Position numbers and translations under genes: made by a program. The notes beneath the pieces were generated by a model. That model worked only from the letters and a program-made list of their open reading frames with translations. It was not told the origin of the DNA and ran no database searches. Source: Paenibacillus sp. G2S3 (GTDB lineage: Bacteria > Bacillota > Bacilli > Paenibacillales > Paenibacillaceae). From it: a DNA stretch of 64,000 bases. Positions 8,477-17,356 of this stretch are shown in pieces (within the stretch, counting starts at the first letter, position 1; every line of letters starts with the position of its first letter). The stretch is taken from the NCBI RefSeq assembly GCF_030123105.1, contig NZ_CP126095.1, positions 496,001-560,000 of the forward strand, read 5' to 3'.

Positions 8477-8500
8477 ATAAACCCCACTTCTCCACATTAA

Positions 8501-8567
8501 AAAGCGACCCTAATCTTAAGGCGTCTGTTCACGAGAACAGAATGACCTCTGAGATTAGGGCTTTTTG
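8501..8567 (+). terminator. Long bidirectional terminator
   Basis: CCCTAATCT (from 8508) pairs with AGATTAGGG (to 8560), flanked by AAAAAGC and GCTTTTT, with an inner hairpin CTGTTC/GAACAG. It lies between convergent ywbE and the HNH gene and can serve both strands. Confidence 0.8.
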
Positions 8568-8577
8568 GTTTAAGAGG

Positions 8578-9303
8578 TTATATTCGGCCCATAAAATCCT
8601 CAACAGATTTATCAGCTTTAGTCTGATTACATAACGTACAAGCGCAGACGCAATTATCTGGGGTTGTATGGCCACCTTTAGCACGTGGCAGTAAATGGTC
8701 AATAGTGTCCCCATAAGCGCCGCAGAAGTAGCAGGTATAGTTGTCTCTGGCTAGTATATAAGCGCGAAAATCCTTATTGCTATACAATCGCCTTATGGTT
8801 CGGCGATTCACAACGATAGCGGCATGTTCCCTAACTAGCGTAATCGCAAGCGCTAGATCGATCTCCTGATGCCAGCGCCGCCCTTTATCACTATGGCCGC
8901 GCATTAGAATCATCCCTTTAGCAGAAGGAATCAATTGGGTTGGATCTTCAGGATTTAGCTTCGCGCCTTGAGAATGTGGCTGTTTTCTTCGCTGCTCCAA
9001 ACCTCGTACGCGTCGGTTCGGATTAGATTGTCCTGAGGAAGCAGGAGTGGAAGATGGCTTTCCCTCTTTGGGACGTTCCAATAGAGGGTGCTGATGGGTT
9101 TGGATCGTATCAAGCTTCACCAGTAAGGGGTTTGCTGTGAGCTTTATATTTAGTGTTTCCCGTTGTCTCCGACATTCACGACAGGCACCACGGCGTGACT
9201 GCCCCTTGGAACGTTTGCCTGTACGTCTGCGAAATTCAGAAAGCGGCTTCTGCTTGTGGCAATAAGCACACTGTTTAGTAGCTAGAAGGTCAGTATCGTT
9301 CAT
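8578..9303 (-). CDS. HNH endonuclease domain protein with an N-terminal zinc-finger-like motif
   Basis: The C-terminal ~60 residues are a classic HNH nuclease: 'DNYTCYFCGAYGDTIDHLLP' with C-x2-C and DH, 'HTTPDNCVCACTLCNQTKAD' with the Asn and second C-x2-C. The N-terminus 'KQCAYCHKQKPLSEF' plus 'GACRECRR' adds a separate four-cysteine zinc-binding module. The middle ~100 residues are basic and low in complexity. The ATG at 9303 overlaps the stop of an 11-codon leader frame that has its own AAGGAG, so I choose this start; longer in-frame options lack a site and fall inside a dispersed repeat. Whether it is a housekeeping DNA-repair-type protein or a homing-like nuclease cannot be told. Confidence 0.75.
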   Translation of the reverse strand: MNDTDLLATKQCAYCHKQKPLSEFRRRTGKRSKGQSRRGACRECRRQRETLNIKLTANPLLVKLDTIQTHQHPLLERPKEGKPSSTPASSGQSNPNRRVRGLEQRRKQPHSQGAKLNPEDPTQLIPSAKGMILMRGHSDKGRRWHQEIDLALAITLVREHAAIVVNRRTIRRLYSNKDFRAYILARDNYTCYFCGAYGDTIDHLLPRAKGGHTTPDNCVCACTLCNQTKADKSVEDFMGRI

Positions 9304-9335
9304 AGGTATGTTAGGTGCAGCGCATGTGCACGCAT
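9300..9335 (-). CDS. Putative 11-residue leader peptide coupled to the HNH gene
   Basis: AAGGAG sits 7 bases before an ATG at 9335, opening MRAHALHLTYL, whose TGA overlaps the HNH start in an ATGA. The HNH start itself has no ribosome binding site at the right distance, so translation of this mini-frame could deliver ribosomes to it. Seen in sequence; expression is inferred. Confidence 0.35.
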   Translation of the reverse strand: MRAHALHLTYL

Positions 9336-9354
9336 GTCCTGTCTCCTTGTTTTT

Positions 9355-9452
9355 AATATAAGAAACTATAAGTTTCACACCATACTTTATGTCATATATT
9401 TCAGGCTTAAATGCTTACCGCCCTTTTAAGGACGCAGAAGATACTTATAGTA
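9355..9452 (+). repeat. Dispersed ~98-bp repeat, copy A
   Basis: Shares an ordered set of blocks with 16119-16215 and 26635-26730: TATAAGAAA, TATAAGTTT, a CTTTAT/CCTTATATTTCTCGC-like centre, CTTACCG, a CCTTTTAAGGACG palindrome, and GAAGATACTTAT. In this copy the ends are imperfect inverted repeats (ACTATAAGTTTC against ACTATAAGTATC on the other strand). It overlaps the promoter/leader region of the HNH gene. Confidence 0.75.
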
Positions 9453-9620
9453 TAACGTAAAGCGCTGCTGTTCACATCGTACGTAAAAAAAGCGAAATCC
9501 CTGCTAAGTTTGTGATATGCATCTCGGCGGTAAACAGTAAAAACTTGTAAAATAGAAGGAGGGTGAAATCGTTATCAAAATAGGGTTGCTCTAATTCTTA
9601 TATTGAAATGGGGTAGTGAA

Positions 9621-10103
9621 ATGGAATTAACGAAGGGAAGGCCGGGTACAGTAACATGGCTTTATATTCTTCTTATTTTTTTGGGGGTTGGAGCGTTAGG
9701 AGGGGGCGGTGCTCTTGTAATAGATCCTAGCGGCGATCTAATGAAAATGCCGACTTCTATGCTGGAAAGATCGCCATTCTCAGATTTTTTATTTCCGGGT
9801 ATTCTGCTATTTATCGTATTTGGTTTACTGCCTCTGCTCGTTGTCTATGGTTTGATCAAGAGACCCCAGTGGCACTTAGTGGAACGATTAAATCCTTTTA
9901 AGAAGTTATATAGCTTCTGGGCTATGTCTCTATATATCGGGTTTGGGCAAATCATTTGGATAACGGTGCAGACGTACATGCTGAATAGTGTTGCAATGAT
10001 ACATCTGATCTATATGAGTCTAGGGCTGTTGATTCAGGCCGTTACACTACTCCCCTCTGTACAATGTTACTTTTCGCTGGACGGAGGTACGGAAAGACGT
10101 TAA
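9621..10103 (+). CDS. Hypothetical membrane protein (four predicted membrane segments)
   Basis: About 160 residues with four hydrophobic stretches: 'TWLYILLIFLGVGAL', 'FLFPGILLFIVFGLLPLLVV', 'FWAMSLYIGFGQIIWITV' and 'IHLIYMSLGLLIQAVTLLP'. There are few charges between them. I recognise no family beyond a general resemblance to small Bacillus membrane proteins. The ATG at 9621 follows GGGGT at a sensible distance; a TTG at 9603 is the alternative. It precedes the lacI-type regulator on the same strand by 51 bases. Function unknown. Confidence 0.65.
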   Translation: MELTKGRPGTVTWLYILLIFLGVGALGGGGALVIDPSGDLMKMPTSMLERSPFSDFLFPGILLFIVFGLLPLLVVYGLIKRPQWHLVERLNPFKKLYSFWAMSLYIGFGQIIWITVQTYMLNSVAMIHLIYMSLGLLIQAVTLLPSVQCYFSLDGGTERR

Positions 10104-10154
10104 AATTGCAGTGAACAAAAGACATTCATTTGTCTGGGCAAGGAGCGAGCCGAA

Positions 10155-11174
10155 TTGACAACGATATACGATATTGCCAAAAGAACCGGTTACTCTCCAA
10201 CAACGGTTTCTAAGGCGTTTAATAATTATTCCGATGTACGGGAGAAGACTCGCCAGGAAATATTTCGGGTTGCCCAAGAAATGGGATATTTGCCGAATTC
10301 ACATGCCCGTACACTGACTACTAAGAAATCATGGACCATCGGCGTGCTGTTCGTAGAGAATACAGGATTTGGTATTCGCCATCCTTTTTTTAGTGCTGTG
10401 ATCGAGAGCTTTAAGAAGGTTGCTGTTGAAAAGGGTTATGCCCTCATGTTTATCTCCAAAGATGTCGGTGGTAAGCAAAGCGGTTATTTAGAGAATTGCA
10501 GGATTCGTGGCGTAGACGGCGTTGTTGTCTTCTTGTCCGATTATGAGGATCCGTACTTCCGTGAACTGCTTGAGAGTGATATTCCAACGGTTATTATTGA
10601 TTTTGAGACTTCTGAGACGCATACGGTATGTTCGGATAATACAGCTGGGGCAGAGCTGGCAGTGGAGTACCTAGCTTCTTTGGGGCATCGCAAGATTGCC
10701 CATATATCCGGAGGCATGAACACATTTCCAGGTAAAATGCGGGAGCTGGGTTACAAGACCGCTATGAAGCAGCGAGGGTTTAAAGTACCCAAGTCCTATG
10801 TTGTAGACGGAGCCTTTTATTCTCGAGAAAGCGGCTATAACGCGATGCTTGAGCTTCTTAAGCTCCCTGAACGTCCAACCGCCATCTTTGCTTCTGGTGA
10901 CTTGCTAGCCTTAGGGGCTATTATGGCTGCTAAAGATAGTGGACTTTCCGTACCAATGGATATTTCAGTTATGGGGTACGATGACATCGATCTTGCCGAG
11001 TATGTTTCACCTGCATTGACAACGGTGCGTCAGGATACGGAACTTCTTGGAAGTAGAGCGGCAGACATTCTATTAACTACAATTGAAGGCAAGGTGTTAG
11101 ATAAGGAAGCGATTTTAATTCCGGTAGAAGTGGTTGAACGGGAATCCTGTGCACCTCCGATTAGCGGAAATTAG
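10155..11174 (+). CDS. LacI family transcriptional regulator
   Basis: The N-terminal helix-turn-helix '[22 protein letters not shown]' and hinge region (to about residue 60) are followed by a periplasmic-binding-like effector domain, including '[20 protein letters not shown]' and the C-terminal '[25 protein letters not shown]' typical of LacI/GalR proteins. Start is TTG at 10155, supported by AAGGAG 10 bases upstream. Total 339 residues, normal length. It stands directly before the glycosidase-phosphorylase genes, whose upstream region has a 34-bp perfect palindrome with the GAAACCGGTTTC core expected for a LacI operator, so it probably represses or tunes that unit in response to a beta-glucan-derived sugar (inference). 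Confidence 0.9.
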   Translation: MTTIYDIAKRTGYSPTTVSKAFNNYSDVREKTRQEIFRVAQEMGYLPNSHARTLTTKKSWTIGVLFVENTGFGIRHPFFSAVIESFKKVAVEKGYALMFISKDVGGKQSGYLENCRIRGVDGVVVFLSDYEDPYFRELLESDIPTVIIDFETSETHTVCSDNTAGAELAVEYLASLGHRKIAHISGGMNTFPGKMRELGYKTAMKQRGFKVPKSYVVDGAFYSRESGYNAMLELLKLPERPTAIFASGDLLALGAIMAAKDSGLSVPMDISVMGYDDIDLAEYVSPALTTVRQDTELLGSRAADILLTTIEGKVLDKEAILIPVEVVERESCAPPISGN

Positions 11175-11350
11175 TCTGATAAATCTTGACGAACTGAAAA
11201 GAGTCCTGCTAAAGTAAAAGACAGTATAGCTTTCAATTGTTCTTATAAGATGAGATAGTGGTATTTGGCACATCTTATTAAGTGAGATGGAGCTATAATC
11301 GACGTATTGTTATAAATGCTCTTTCAATTGATTTGGAAGATCATTTTTTT

Positions 11351-11384
11351 TCGAAACAATCGAAACCGGTTTCGATTGTTTCGA
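11351..11384 (+). promoter_or_regulatory. 34-bp perfect palindrome, probable LacI-family operator
   Basis: The half TCGAAACAATCGAAACC is followed immediately by its exact reverse complement. The centre AACC/GGTT with CpG at the dyad is the hallmark of LacI/GalR operators. It sits about 95 bases before the GH30 start and 177 bases after the LacI gene. The palindrome is nearly twice the usual operator length and contains two nested GAAAC half-sites per arm. Confidence 0.75.
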
Positions 11385-11479
11385 ATGGATGGCTCATTGC
11401 TCCGAATTTACAACATCGGAAGATGATCCAGTAAAGACTAGTGCTTTGGTAAGAAAACAATTCAGAGGAGATGGATGAA

Positions 11480-12817
11480 ATGACAAAGGTTCAAACTGTA
11501 GTAACTGCAAAAGATACAGGGGAACGCTTAACTCCGAAAGATGCAATTGTTTTTAGCGCAAGAGTAGGATCTGGGTCTGCTGATGTGGAGCTTAAGCCAG
11601 AGCAGGAGTTTCAAAAGTTGATTGGATTTGGCGGCGCTTTCACTGAAGCTGCAGCTTATACGTTATCACGCCTGAGCTCCGAGAAACGAGCAGAGGTTAT
11701 TCATCGGTACTTCCATCCTGTAGAGGGATTAGGCTATAGCATGGGGCGTGTTCATATTCACAGCTGTGATTTTGCCCTCGGAAATTATACCTATGTTGCT
11801 GATCATGATATAGAGCTAGCTACTTTTGATATCTCTCATGATCATAAGTGGGTACTTCCGCTGATAAAAGACGCCATGGAAGTAAGAGGCGGTGCATTCA
11901 CAATGCTGGCTTCTCCTTGGAGCCCTCCGGCATGGATGAAAACAAATGGAGAAATGAATAACGGTGGCTCATTGAAACCGGAATACGCAGAAGTTTGGGC
12001 ACGCTACTATACGAAGTTCATTGAAGCTTATGGAAAAGAGGGAGTACCGATTTGGGCGGTTTCCGTACAAAATGAGCCGGCTGCCGTTCAGGTCTGGGAT
12101 TCATGTATTTATAGTGCGGAAGAGGAGCGGGATTTTGTTAAAAATCATCTTGGACCGGTAATGCATCAAACCGGCCATTCAGATGTGAACATTGTAATCT
12201 GGGATCATAACCGCGATATTATGGTCGAGCGTGCTTCGGCCGTATTATCTGATCCTGACGCAGCAAAGTATGTGTGGGGTACAGGTATTCACTGGTACGG
12301 AGGCGAGGAGTTCGACAAGGTAGAAAAGGTGCATGATTTATTTCCTGACAAGCATCTGTTGTTCACAGAGGGCTGCCAAGAGGGCGGTGTTAAGCTGGGG
12401 GAATGGTTTACTGGCGAACGTTATGGCAGAAACATGATTGGAGATCTCAATGCGTGGACAGAAGGATATCTGGACTGGAACCTGGTACTGGATGAGACTG
12501 GAGGTCCCAACCATGTAGGCAATCTCTGCGATGCGCCGATTATTGCAGATACGACAACGGATGAAGTGCACTATAACAGCTCCTATTATTACATTGGGCA
12601 TTTCAGTAAATTCATTACACCAGGTGCGGTACGGATCGGATTTACGTCTGAAGCGGAAGGTATCCTGACCACAGCATTCCGTAATCCTGACGGTAGCATT
12701 GCTGTTGTGCTGATGAATGAAAGTGAAGATGTACACAGTGTAACGCTAGGTCTAGGCGAAGAGATTGCGAGCTGCGAGCTAGCGCCTCATTCCATCGTAA
12801 CGCATTTGATTTCATAA
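11480..12817 (+). CDS. Glycoside hydrolase family 30 protein (beta-glucosidase / beta-1,6-glucanase type)
   Basis: A GH30-type (beta/alpha)8 barrel with a C-terminal beta side domain. Markers are the N-terminal 'QKLIGFGGAFTEAAAYTL', 'SPWSPPAWMKTNGEMNNGG', the acid/base Glu in 'VSVQNEP' (Glu199 counted from ATG 11480) and the nucleophile Glu in 'LLFTEGCQ' (Glu297). The last ~70 residues ('GILTTAFRNPDGSIAVVLMN') form the side domain. There is no signal peptide, so it acts in the cytoplasm on imported oligosaccharides. AGAGGAG ends 9 bases before ATG 11480, which I prefer to ATG 11471. It is followed 28 bases later by the phosphorylase. Substrate linkage (beta-1,6 or beta-1,3 glucan, or glucosylceramide-like) cannot be settled from motifs. 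Confidence 0.88.
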   Translation: MTKVQTVVTAKDTGERLTPKDAIVFSARVGSGSADVELKPEQEFQKLIGFGGAFTEAAAYTLSRLSSEKRAEVIHRYFHPVEGLGYSMGRVHIHSCDFALGNYTYVADHDIELATFDISHDHKWVLPLIKDAMEVRGGAFTMLASPWSPPAWMKTNGEMNNGGSLKPEYAEVWARYYTKFIEAYGKEGVPIWAVSVQNEPAAVQVWDSCIYSAEEERDFVKNHLGPVMHQTGHSDVNIVIWDHNRDIMVERASAVLSDPDAAKYVWGTGIHWYGGEEFDKVEKVHDLFPDKHLLFTEGCQEGGVKLGEWFTGERYGRNMIGDLNAWTEGYLDWNLVLDETGGPNHVGNLCDAPIIADTTTDEVHYNSSYYYIGHFSKFITPGAVRIGFTSEAEGILTTAFRNPDGSIAVVLMNESEDVHSVTLGLGEEIASCELAPHSIVTHLIS

Positions 12818-12845
12818 ATAATCTACAACTTAGGAGGACATAAAT

Positions 12846-15800
12846 ATGAGCAATTATTATTTCGAATCAGGTAGATTTGTAATGGAGCAATTTGACGAAG
12901 GAAAGCCTTTTTCCAGTTTTCTACCGGGTCTTGCCGGACTGAAGGGAATTCCGATGTGGACTTTTTATGTGAACCGGGGTCAGGCCATTTGCAGCTTCGG
13001 GGTACGCGATAAGAACTCACCGATCATGGAGTTCTCCCCCGCAAATATCTCTTATAAAAACGTAGGGATGACCGGGTTCAGAACCTTTATCAAAATTAAA
13101 GGCGAGCAAGAGATTTATGAACCGTTTCAATCTGCACGTCCGGATTCTGCTGCTAAGCGAATCATGACTATTTTACCTAACGGACTTACCATTGAAGAAA
13201 GCCATGCCGGGCATGGTCTGAAGACGACCGTACACTATTTCAATCTGCCTAATGACGATTATGCAGCGTTAGTACGTCGGGTAGAGATTGAGAACATCGG
13301 CGGTAAAGAGATCGAGCTGGAGTTGATGGATGGTCTGCCTGAAATCTTGCCTTACGGCGTAGAGAACAGTGGATATAAGGAAATAGGGAATCTGCTACGC
13401 AGCTGGATGGACGTATACAACCTAGAGAATGGCATTCCGTTCTATAAGCTTCGTTCCAGTACCAATGATGATGCACAGGTTAGCGAAATCACGAATGGCC
13501 ATTTCTACCTGTCGTTCACTGGTGAAGGAGAAAAAGTCTCACCCATCGTAGATTTCGAGCTTGTCTTTGGTGGCAACACCTCGCTTACTTACCCAGACCG
13601 CTTTGCAGGATTAACCCTGTCAGAACTGGGCGAGCTTCCACAATATCCGGTCAACAAGGTTCCGTGCGGTTTTAGTGGAGTGGCAAGACGTTTGGCGCCG
13701 GGTAGCAGTTTGATCTTGAACACTCTGGTTGGACATGTAAATGACATCGATAAAATCAATAAGAAGGCGGAGCAGCTATGCCGCGATGAATATATCTTGT
13801 CTAAATCTCAAGAGGCCGCTGGTCTGACTGAAGCGTTGACGGAAGACATTGCTACTCACACTTCATCGGCTGTGTTTGATGCGTATTGCCGTCAATCCTA
13901 TCTCGATAACTTCCTGCGTGGAGGCTATCCTTTTGTCTTTGACAATGGTGGTGATGGCTTTGTAGTTCACTTATACTCGCGTAAGCACGGTGACTTGGAG
14001 CGTGACTACAATTTCTTCTCACTCGCCCCAGAATATTATTCACAGGGGAACGGAAACTTCCGTGATATGAATCAGAATCGTCGGAATGATGTGTTTTTTA
14101 ATCCGAAGGTGGGTAGCTTCAACATCAAAATGTTCTATAGCTTGATTCAGGCGGACGGTTACAACCCACTGAGTGTGCAAGGAACAACCTTTGAAGTGAA
14201 ACCGGATAGTAAGGCGCAAGCTGCGGAGTGGATCGGAGAAGCTGCGGCAGATCATCAAGCTGAGCTTGTAAAGCTGTGTAGCAGTCGATTCACACCAGGT
14301 AGCCTAGTGAACTATATTGCGGATCATAATGTTACCTTGAAGGTAAGCGAGCAACAATTTTTGTCGGGACTACTAGCCCTGTCACAGCAAAACATTGAAG
14401 CTGCTTTTGGCGAAGGCTTCTGGTCGGATCACTGGACATATAATATGGATCTGGTAGTAGGTTATTTAGATATCTTCCCTGACAAAAAGCAGGAGCTTCT
14501 ATTTGGGGATAACACTTATGCGTTCTATGACAGCCCAGCGTATGTGCTGCCACGAAGTGAGAAATATGTAATCAGTGACGGAAAGGCTCGGCAATATGGT
14601 GCACTCCTTGAGGATGAGGAGAAGCTGCACAAGCTGAAATGGAAAGCTGGAGATACACATTGGCTGCGTACTGAAGGCGGTCACGGCGCCATTTACCACA
14701 CCAATTTGTTCGTGAAGATGTTGTCCCTTGCCTTGAATAAATTTGCTACACTTGACCCTTTCGGTATGGGTGTAGAGATGGAAGGCAATAAGCCGGGCTG
14801 GAACGATGCTATGAATGGACTGCCAGGATTGTTCGGCTCCGGAATGAGTGAGACTTTTGAGCTGAAACGTACCGTAGTCTTTTTGTTAGATGCTCTGAAC
14901 GACAAAGAGAACGTCCAAGGAGCTGTAGATCTGCCAGAAGAAATTGCTCAGCTGCTTGAAGAGGTATATCGAGCGGTAACAGCTGTTCTTTCGGGAGATT
15001 TGGAACAATTTAATTATTGGGACACTGTAGCTTCAGCGCGTGAGGCCTATAGAGCACGTATCCGTTTTGGTATTACTGGGGTTGAGTCTGAAGTAAACTT
15101 AGAATACATTCGTGAGGCCCTTTCCAAGTTCTTGGTCAAAATCGATGAGGGGATCAACAAGGCGGTAAAGCTCGGTAATGGGCTTACCCCAACCTATTTC
15201 CGCTTTGAGGCGAAGAAATTCCAGCAGGTGACAGACGCTGAAGGTCAACCGGTACTTAGCGGATACGGCCTCCCAAAAGCTGTGGTAGAGGAGTTTGAGG
15301 TATTTGCATTGCCATATTTCCTTGAGGGACCTACTCGTTGGTTGAAGACACTGAAGGATCCGGTGCAAGCCAAAGAAATCTATAATTTGATTAAGCAAAC
15401 AGAGCTATATGATCCGACTACGTCTATGTATCAAACCTCGGTTAGTCTAGAGGGAGAGTCTCATGAGATCGGACGAATGAGAGCCTTTACGCCAGGCTGG
15501 CTAGAGCGGGAGTCTAACTTCTTGCATATGTCCTACAAGTATTTGCTTGAGCTGCTGAAGGGCGGGCTATACGAGGAATTCTACGGCGAGCTGAAGACCT
15601 CTCTAGTTCCGTTCCTGGATCCGGCTGTCTATGGACGCAGCACGCTTGAAAATTCATCCTTTATTGCGACTGGAGGCAATCCTGATCCTAATAATCACGG
15701 TAGAGGGTTCGTAGCAAGACTAAGTGGATCGACTGCTGAATTCCTGAGTATGTGGAGAACGATGATGGCCGGAAGCCATGTTTTCAGAGTAGAAGATGGA

Positions 15801-16073
15801 CAGCTTACGTTATCTTTGGATCCGGTTCTACCAGGCTGGCTATTTGATGAACAAGGCAATCTATCTTTCAAATTCCTAGGTGGCACGGAAGTAACGTATT
15901 CGAACCCACAATGTGAGAATACGTTTGGTGAGAAGAAGGCTGTTATTCAGAGCATGACGCTCTTCTATCACGATGGAACGGTGACCGAAATTTCTGGAGC
16001 ACTCGTTCGTGGTGAAGAGGCGGAGGCTCTGCGGCGTGGAGAGATCAAGCAAATTCGAGCAATAATGGCATAA
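12846..16073 (+). CDS. Large inverting glycoside phosphorylase (cellobiose phosphorylase / GH94-GH149-GH161-like)
   Basis: At 1075 residues it is larger than standard GH94 cellobiose phosphorylases (~800). It has the expected layout: an N-terminal beta-sandwich ('FVNRGQAICSFGVRDKNSPI'-like opening), linker, an alpha/alpha barrel and a C-terminal beta module. The catalytic segment 'GNKPGWNDAMNGLPGLFG' carries WND with Asp654, equivalent to the WND Asp of cellobiose phosphorylase. 'GNFRDMNQNRRNDVFF' and 'TEGGHGAIYHTN' are further family-like blocks. Enzymes of this clan use phosphate to release glucose 1-phosphate from beta-glucosides. The large size and the GH30 neighbour point to beta-glucan oligosaccharides and to the GH149/GH161 branches, but this is inference. 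A good AGGAGG site lies 6 bases upstream, and a terminator follows. Confidence 0.8.
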   Translation: MSNYYFESGRFVMEQFDEGKPFSSFLPGLAGLKGIPMWTFYVNRGQAICSFGVRDKNSPIMEFSPANISYKNVGMTGFRTFIKIKGEQEIYEPFQSARPDSAAKRIMTILPNGLTIEESHAGHGLKTTVHYFNLPNDDYAALVRRVEIENIGGKEIELELMDGLPEILPYGVENSGYKEIGNLLRSWMDVYNLENGIPFYKLRSSTNDDAQVSEITNGHFYLSFTGEGEKVSPIVDFELVFGGNTSLTYPDRFAGLTLSELGELPQYPVNKVPCGFSGVARRLAPGSSLILNTLVGHVNDIDKINKKAEQLCRDEYILSKSQEAAGLTEALTEDIATHTSSAVFDAYCRQSYLDNFLRGGYPFVFDNGGDGFVVHLYSRKHGDLERDYNFFSLAPEYYSQGNGNFRDMNQNRRNDVFFNPKVGSFNIKMFYSLIQADGYNPLSVQGTTFEVKPDSKAQAAEWIGEAAADHQAELVKLCSSRFTPGSLVNYIADHNVTLKVSEQQFLSGLLALSQQNIEAAFGEGFWSDHWTYNMDLVVGYLDIFPDKKQELLFGDNTYAFYDSPAYVLPRSEKYVISDGKARQYGALLEDEEKLHKLKWKAGDTHWLRTEGGHGAIYHTNLFVKMLSLALNKFATLDPFGMGVEMEGNKPGWNDAMNGLPGLFGSGMSETFELKRTVVFLLDALNDKENVQGAVDLPEEIAQLLEEVYRAVTAVLSGDLEQFNYWDTVASAREAYRARIRFGITGVESEVNLEYIREALSKFLVKIDEGINKAVKLGNGLTPTYFRFEAKKFQQVTDAEGQPVLSGYGLPKAVVEEFEVFALPYFLEGPTRWLKTLKDPVQAKEIYNLIKQTELYDPTTSMYQTSVSLEGESHEIGRMRAFTPGWLERESNFLHMSYKYLLELLKGGLYEEFYGELKTSLVPFLDPAVYGRSTLENSSFIATGGNPDPNNHGRGFVARLSGSTAEFLSMWRTMMAGSHVFRVEDGQLTLSLDPVLPGWLFDEQGNLSFKFLGGTEVTYSNPQCENTFGEKKAVIQSMTLFYHDGTVTEISGALVRGEEAEALRRGEIKQIRAIMA

Positions 16074-16080
16074 CACTAGA

Positions 16081-16112
16081 GGGGGGAGGGCCTAGGCCCT
16101 CCCTTATCTTTT
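16081..16112 (+). terminator. Rho-independent terminator
   Basis: The perfect palindrome GGGAGGGCCTAGGCCCTCCC (16084-16103) is followed by TTATCTTTT. It closes the GH30-phosphorylase unit. Confidence 0.8.
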
Positions 16113-16118
16113 GCTCCA

Positions 16119-16215
16119 AATATAAGAAAGTATAAGTTTTACGTTATACATCATCCTTATATTTCTCGCATAAACGCTTACCGTCCTTAAAGGGCACCGA
16201 AAGCGTTTTAGCTTG
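16119..16215 (+). repeat. Dispersed ~98-bp repeat, copy B
   Basis: Same ordered blocks as copy A: TATAAGAAAGTATAAGTTTT, CATCCTTATATTTCTCGC, ATAAACGCTTACCGTCCTTA, AAGGGCACCGAAAGC, and a TTTTAGCTTG end. It lies between the phosphorylase terminator and the ABC transporter operon, same orientation on the + strand as the other two copies. Confidence 0.75.
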
Positions 16216-16297
16216 AAACCGAAAAATGGAACCTATAATCCGAAATTCGATGCCTTACGGAGACAGGCAAAAGCAAATACAATGAATATATAAATAT

Positions 16298-16312
16298 TGT
16301 AAGCGCTTTAGA
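16298..16312 (+). promoter_or_regulatory. Candidate cre / LacI-family site
   Basis: TTGTAAGCGCTTTAGA matches most of the CcpA cre consensus (TG-N-AA-N-CG core) and is a near-palindrome TAAGCGCTTA. It sits about 40 bases before the first ABC permease start, where catabolite control or a second LacI-type input would act. Confidence 0.45.
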
Positions 16313-16349
16313 ATATAAATACAGATATAATAGCCTGGAGGTCCATAGG

Positions 16350-17339
16350 ATGGAGAAAAAGAACAGTATGGAAGTAAGCCCAGCGATGAAGCCGTTAATT
16401 CCTGGCAATTTCGAAACCGGTAAAGTTAATCGAAGCCCGCTTTGGAAGAGGCTCATTGCCCAGCGTCATTTGCAGACAATGGCTCTATTGGGCATTGCGT
16501 GGATGATTATCTTCAACTACATTCCGATGTATGGAATCATCATTGCTTTTAAAGATTACAACATCGTCAAAACGATTGCTGAAGCCCCATGGGCGGGACT
16601 GAAGCATTTCAAAGAATTTCTGGATGATGATAATCTATCGAATGTAATTAAAAATACACTCGGTATTAGCTTGTTTAAGTTAATCATCGGGTTTCCGCTC
16701 CCAATTATATTTGCTCTATTCCTCAACGAGGTTCGTTCGATAAGATTCAAGAAAAGCATTCAGACGATTTCGTATTTACCCCACTTTCTCTCATGGGTGG
16801 TACTCGGGGGGATCTTGGCTACATGGCTCGCGGATGTTGGGATTATCAATAATATTTTGCTAGCGCTTCATCTCATCGATCAGCCAATTACATACTTGGC
16901 TGAGCCCAGTTACTTTTGGACGATTATTATCTCCTCTGATATCTGGAAAGAACTTGGATGGTCAGCAATTATTTATTTAGCAGCAATCTCCGGTGTTTCT
17001 CCTGAAATGTATGAGGCAGCGACGATCGACGGCGCTGGTAGATTTCAGAAGATGTGGTATGTTACCTTGCCGGCGATTAAATCGACAATCAGCATTCTCT
17101 TTATTCTCGCAGTCAGCGGAGTGCTGAACTCCAACTTTGATCAGATTCTGGTCCTGCGCAACTCATTAAATGATAGTGCAAGTAATGTAATTGATTACTA
17201 TGTTTATTATACAGGGATTCTATCGGGCCGATTCTCTTACTCAACAGCAGTTGGATTGTTAAAATCGGTTATCGCTCTAATTTTGCTGTTGATTGCCAAC
17301 CAAGTATCTAAAAAAATCAACGATACATCGTTGTTCTAG
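16350..17339 (+). CDS. Sugar ABC transporter permease, LplB/UgpA type
   Basis: Integral membrane permease of the CUT1 class. A long polar N-terminus (to about residue 45) is followed by six hydrophobic segments. The cytoplasmic EAA loop is visible as 'YEAATIDGAGRFQKMWYVTLPAI', which docks on the shared ATPase. Length 329 fits LplB-like proteins. The start has GGAGG 8 bases upstream. It is the first of three transport genes, with the partner permease 17 bases downstream. No ATPase gene is present, as is usual for such operons, which use a general MsmX-like ATPase. Given the neighbours, the likely cargo is a beta-glucan-derived oligosaccharide (inference). Confidence 0.9.
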   Translation: MEKKNSMEVSPAMKPLIPGNFETGKVNRSPLWKRLIAQRHLQTMALLGIAWMIIFNYIPMYGIIIAFKDYNIVKTIAEAPWAGLKHFKEFLDDDNLSNVIKNTLGISLFKLIIGFPLPIIFALFLNEVRSIRFKKSIQTISYLPHFLSWVVLGGILATWLADVGIINNILLALHLIDQPITYLAEPSYFWTIIISSDIWKELGWSAIIYLAAISGVSPEMYEAATIDGAGRFQKMWYVTLPAIKSTISILFILAVSGVLNSNFDQILVLRNSLNDSASNVIDYYVYYTGILSGRFSYSTAVGLLKSVIALILLLIANQVSKKINDTSLF

Positions 17340-17356
17340 GATAAGGAGGACCATAT

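Noticed and set aside
16325..16330. TATAAT just before the first ABC permease
   Set aside because: Transcription from it would start inside the ribosome binding site, so it is unlikely to be the -10 of the operon.
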